A stretch of 7,279 nt of DNA from Candidatus Aminicenantota bacterium (GTDB taxonomy: Bacteria > Acidobacteriota > Aminicenantia > Aminicenantales > UBA4085), in the NCBI GenBank assembly GCA_003154255.1, contig PMCY01000114.1, positions 1-7,279 of the forward strand, read 5' to 3'. The position numbers were made by a program, and so were the translations under genes. Under the pieces are notes generated by a model that was not told the origin of the DNA, ran no database searches, and saw only the letters and a program-made list of their open reading frames with translations. This document shows positions 5,177 through 7,279 of this stretch, piece by piece. How positions within the stretch are numbered: position 1 is the first letter of the stretch; the number at the start of each line of letters is the position of its first letter.

Positions 5177-7279
5177 GCGGCCGGACTCTCTACCTGATCG
5201 ACGGGAATTCGCTCCTCTACCGGTCGTTCTACGCCATCCAGCAGCTGGCCACGTCCCAGGGCTTCCCGACCAACGCCATTTACGGGTTCATCGCCACCTT
5301 GCGCAAGCTCCTGGACGAGGCCAAGCCCGAACTCCTGGGCGTCGTTTTCGATGCCCCCGGGGCCAAGGTCCGCCAGGAAATCTTCGAGGGCTACAAGGCC
5401 CAAAGAAAGCCCATGCCCGAGGACCTCATCAAACAGATCCCCAAGCTCAAGGAAGTTCTGCGGGCTTTCCGCATCCCCCTTTTTGAAAACGCCCGCTATG
5501 AAGCCGACGACGTGCTGGGCAGCCTGGCCGTCCAGGCCTCCGCCCGCAAGATCAAGACCGTCCTGGTCTCGACCGACAAGGACCTCTTCCAGCTCGTGGA
5601 CGGCCTGACCTCGGTTTACAACCCCTCCAAGGACATCCGCTTGGACGAAGCCAAGGTCGAGGAGATTTTCGGGGTCAAGCCGGCCCAGGTTGTAGACGTC
5701 TTGACCTTGTGGGGAGATCCCTCGGACAACATCCCCGGCGTCCCCGGGGTGGGCGAGAAAACCGCCAAGTCGCTCGTCCGGGAGTTCGGCTCGGTGGAGG
5801 CCCTCCTTCGGGATACATCCCGGATCAAGAACCCCCGCGTTCGGGCCGCCATCGAGCAGAATCTGGACAAGCTGGAGATGAGCCGCAAGCTGGCCACGAT
5901 CGAGCGGGACCTGGACGTGGAGTTCGACCTGGAGGCCTTCGCCATGGAGGAGCCCGACCGGGAAGCGCTGGCCGGCCTTTTCCGGGAACTCGAATTCACC
6001 TCGCTCCTGGCCGAATACCGGCCCGCCCCGCCGAAGATCGAAGCCGTCTACACGGCCATCCTGACGGAAAAAGAGCTGGCCGCACTGGCCAGCCGGATCG
6101 CCCAGGCGGGGTTTGTCTCCCTAGACACCGAAACGGACAACATTTCCCCGACACGGGCACGTCTGGTCGGGATGTCCTTCGCTCTGGAGCCGGACCAGGC
6201 CTATTACCTTCCGCTCCGCCACTCCTACATGGGCGCGCCTGAACAAATTCCGGTGGACAAGGCCCTGGCCCTGCTTAGGCCCATGCTAGAAAACCCGGCC
6301 GTCCGGAAGATCGGCCAGAACATCAAATACGACGCCATCGTCCTTGTCCGCGAAGGCATCACCCTGCGCGGCATCGACCAGGACACCATGGTTCTGTCCT
6401 ACCTCCTCGAGCCGAACTGGGGCCGGCACAACCTGGACAAGCTGGCCCTGGCCTATCTGCGGCGGGAGTCCATCCCCTTCCACGACATCGTCGGCAAGGG
6501 CAAGAACGAAATCACCATGGACAGGGCCGCCGTCGAGGCGGTCACGCCCTATGCCTGCCAGGACGCCGACTACACCCTGGCCCTGAGCCGGATCCTCTGG
6601 CCGCGCATCGAAGCTGAAGAGCTGGCCGGGCTATACAACGATTTGGAAAAGCCGCTCATTGAGATCCTGGCCGAGATGGAGCGCATCGGAGTGCGCATCG
6701 ATGCCGCAGCCTTGCGGGTTTTGTCGGCCGAAATGGAGAGGGACCTCAAACGCCTGGAAAAAGAGATCCACGAGCTTTCCGGGGCGGTCTTCAATATCAA
6801 CTCCCCCAAGCAGCTCGGCGAGATCCTGATCCAAAAACTCCAGCTTCCCCTTTCGAGGAAGACGCGCGGGACTAAAAGCGTGTCCACGGCCATGGACATC
6901 CTCGAGGAGATGGCCGAGCTTCATCCCGTCATTCCCAAGATCCTCGAATTCCGCCAGGCGTCCAAGCTCAAATCGACCTATGCCGACGCCCTCCCCGCGT
7001 TGATCAACCCCGAGACGGGGCGCGTCCACACGTCGTACAACCAGACCGTGGCGTCCACCGGCCGGCTGTCCAGCTCGGACCCCAATCTGCAGAACATCCC
7101 GGCCCGGGGCGAGATGGGCGCGCGGTTCCGCCGGGCCTTCGTGCCCGAACCGGGATTCGAGCTGCTGGCCGCCGATTACTCCCAGATCGAATTGCGCGTC
7201 CTGGCCCACATGTCGGGAGACGAAGCCCTGATCGAAACGTTCCGCATGGACCGAGATGTCCACGAAGAGACGGCCGCGC
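5173..7279 (+). CDS. polA: DNA polymerase I, C-terminus cut by window edge
   Basis: Fills gaps, removes RNA primers and takes part in excision repair. I read 702 residues from ATG 5173 with no stop before the edge; the family usually runs to about 880-930. The 5'-nuclease domain (about 1-285) keeps its metal ligands: Asp10, Asp60, Glu110/Asp112/Asp113, Asp135/Asp137 and Asp182/Asp185 in GDPSDNIPGVPGVGEKTA. The 3'-5' proofreading domain (about 290-485) is intact: Asp318 and Glu320 in LDTETD, Asp387 in GQNIKYD, and Tyr460 and Asp464 in YACQD. The polymerase part shows STGRLSSSDPNLQNIP (628-643) and motif A DYSQIELR with Asp668 and Glu673; motifs B and C lie beyond the window. The start overlaps the preceding gene by ATGA, with AAGG (5162-5165) as ribosome site. 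Some bacterial PolA proteins have lost proofreading; this one has not. Confidence 0.99.
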   Translation, partial: MSGRTLYLIDGNSLLYRSFYAIQQLATSQGFPTNAIYGFIATLRKLLDEAKPELLGVVFDAPGAKVRQEIFEGYKAQRKPMPEDLIKQIPKLKEVLRAFRIPLFENARYEADDVLGSLAVQASARKIKTVLVSTDKDLFQLVDGLTSVYNPSKDIRLDEAKVEEIFGVKPAQVVDVLTLWGDPSDNIPGVPGVGEKTAKSLVREFGSVEALLRDTSRIKNPRVRAAIEQNLDKLEMSRKLATIERDLDVEFDLEAFAMEEPDREALAGLFRELEFTSLLAEYRPAPPKIEAVYTAILTEKELAALASRIAQAGFVSLDTETDNISPTRARLVGMSFALEPDQAYYLPLRHSYMGAPEQIPVDKALALLRPMLENPAVRKIGQNIKYDAIVLVREGITLRGIDQDTMVLSYLLEPNWGRHNLDKLALAYLRRESIPFHDIVGKGKNEITMDRAAVEAVTPYACQDADYTLALSRILWPRIEAEELAGLYNDLEKPLIEILAEMERIGVRIDAAALRVLSAEMERDLKRLEKEIHELSGAVFNINSPKQLGEILIQKLQLPLSRKTRGTKSVSTAMDILEEMAELHPVIPKILEFRQASKLKSTYADALPALINPETGRVHTSYNQTVASTGRLSSSDPNLQNIPARGEMGARFRRAFVPEPGFELLAADYSQIELRVLAHMSGDEALIETFRMDRDVHEETAA

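Noticed and set aside
6631..7263. 210-codon open frame on the minus strand inside polA
   Set aside because: Antisense to the polymerase domain, which is intact through motif A.

Overview
The window is GC-rich, gene-dense bacterial chromosome and all of it looks like housekeeping DNA. I see no transposase, integrase, CRISPR array, tRNA, rRNA or phage gene. Codons end mostly in G or C, so many long open frames on the wrong strand are shadows of the real genes. I cannot name the organism from this sequence. The gene order and composition would fit an Acidobacteriota- or Aminicenantota-like lineage, but that is a low-confidence guess.

A 145-bp divergent intergenic region (4762-4906) splits the window. 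To its left, on the minus strand, runs a tight gene string: yceD (DUF177), rpmF (ribosomal protein bL32), fabG, acpP, fabF, then etfB and etfA. The etfA gene runs off the left edge. Gaps are short (4, 22 and 34 bp), acpP and fabF overlap by 11 bp, fabF and etfB are 94 bp apart, and etfB and etfA are 11 bp apart. A perfect-consensus sigma-70 type promoter (TTGACA, 16 bp, TATAAT) lies just upstream of yceD and could drive the whole string.

To the right, on the plus strand, are a small unrecognised gene of 89 codons and DNA polymerase I (polA). They overlap by the four bases ATGA. The polA frame runs off the right edge just after polymerase motif A. A second promoter candidate (TTGATA, 17 bp, GATAAT) ends so close to the small gene's ATG that its transcript would be nearly leaderless.

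Functionally, the left arm joins a ribosomal protein and its usual DUF177 partner to the core of fatty acid elongation: ketoreductase, acyl carrier protein and condensing enzyme. It then continues into an electron transfer flavoprotein. The plsX, fabH and fabD genes that often sit between rpmF and fabG are absent here. The FabG cofactor pocket looks adapted to NADH rather than NADPH. I found no clearly new system. The best leads are the small gene coupled to polA, the NADH-type FabG, the joining of etfBA to a trimmed fatty-acid operon, and the architecture of the divergent promoter region.
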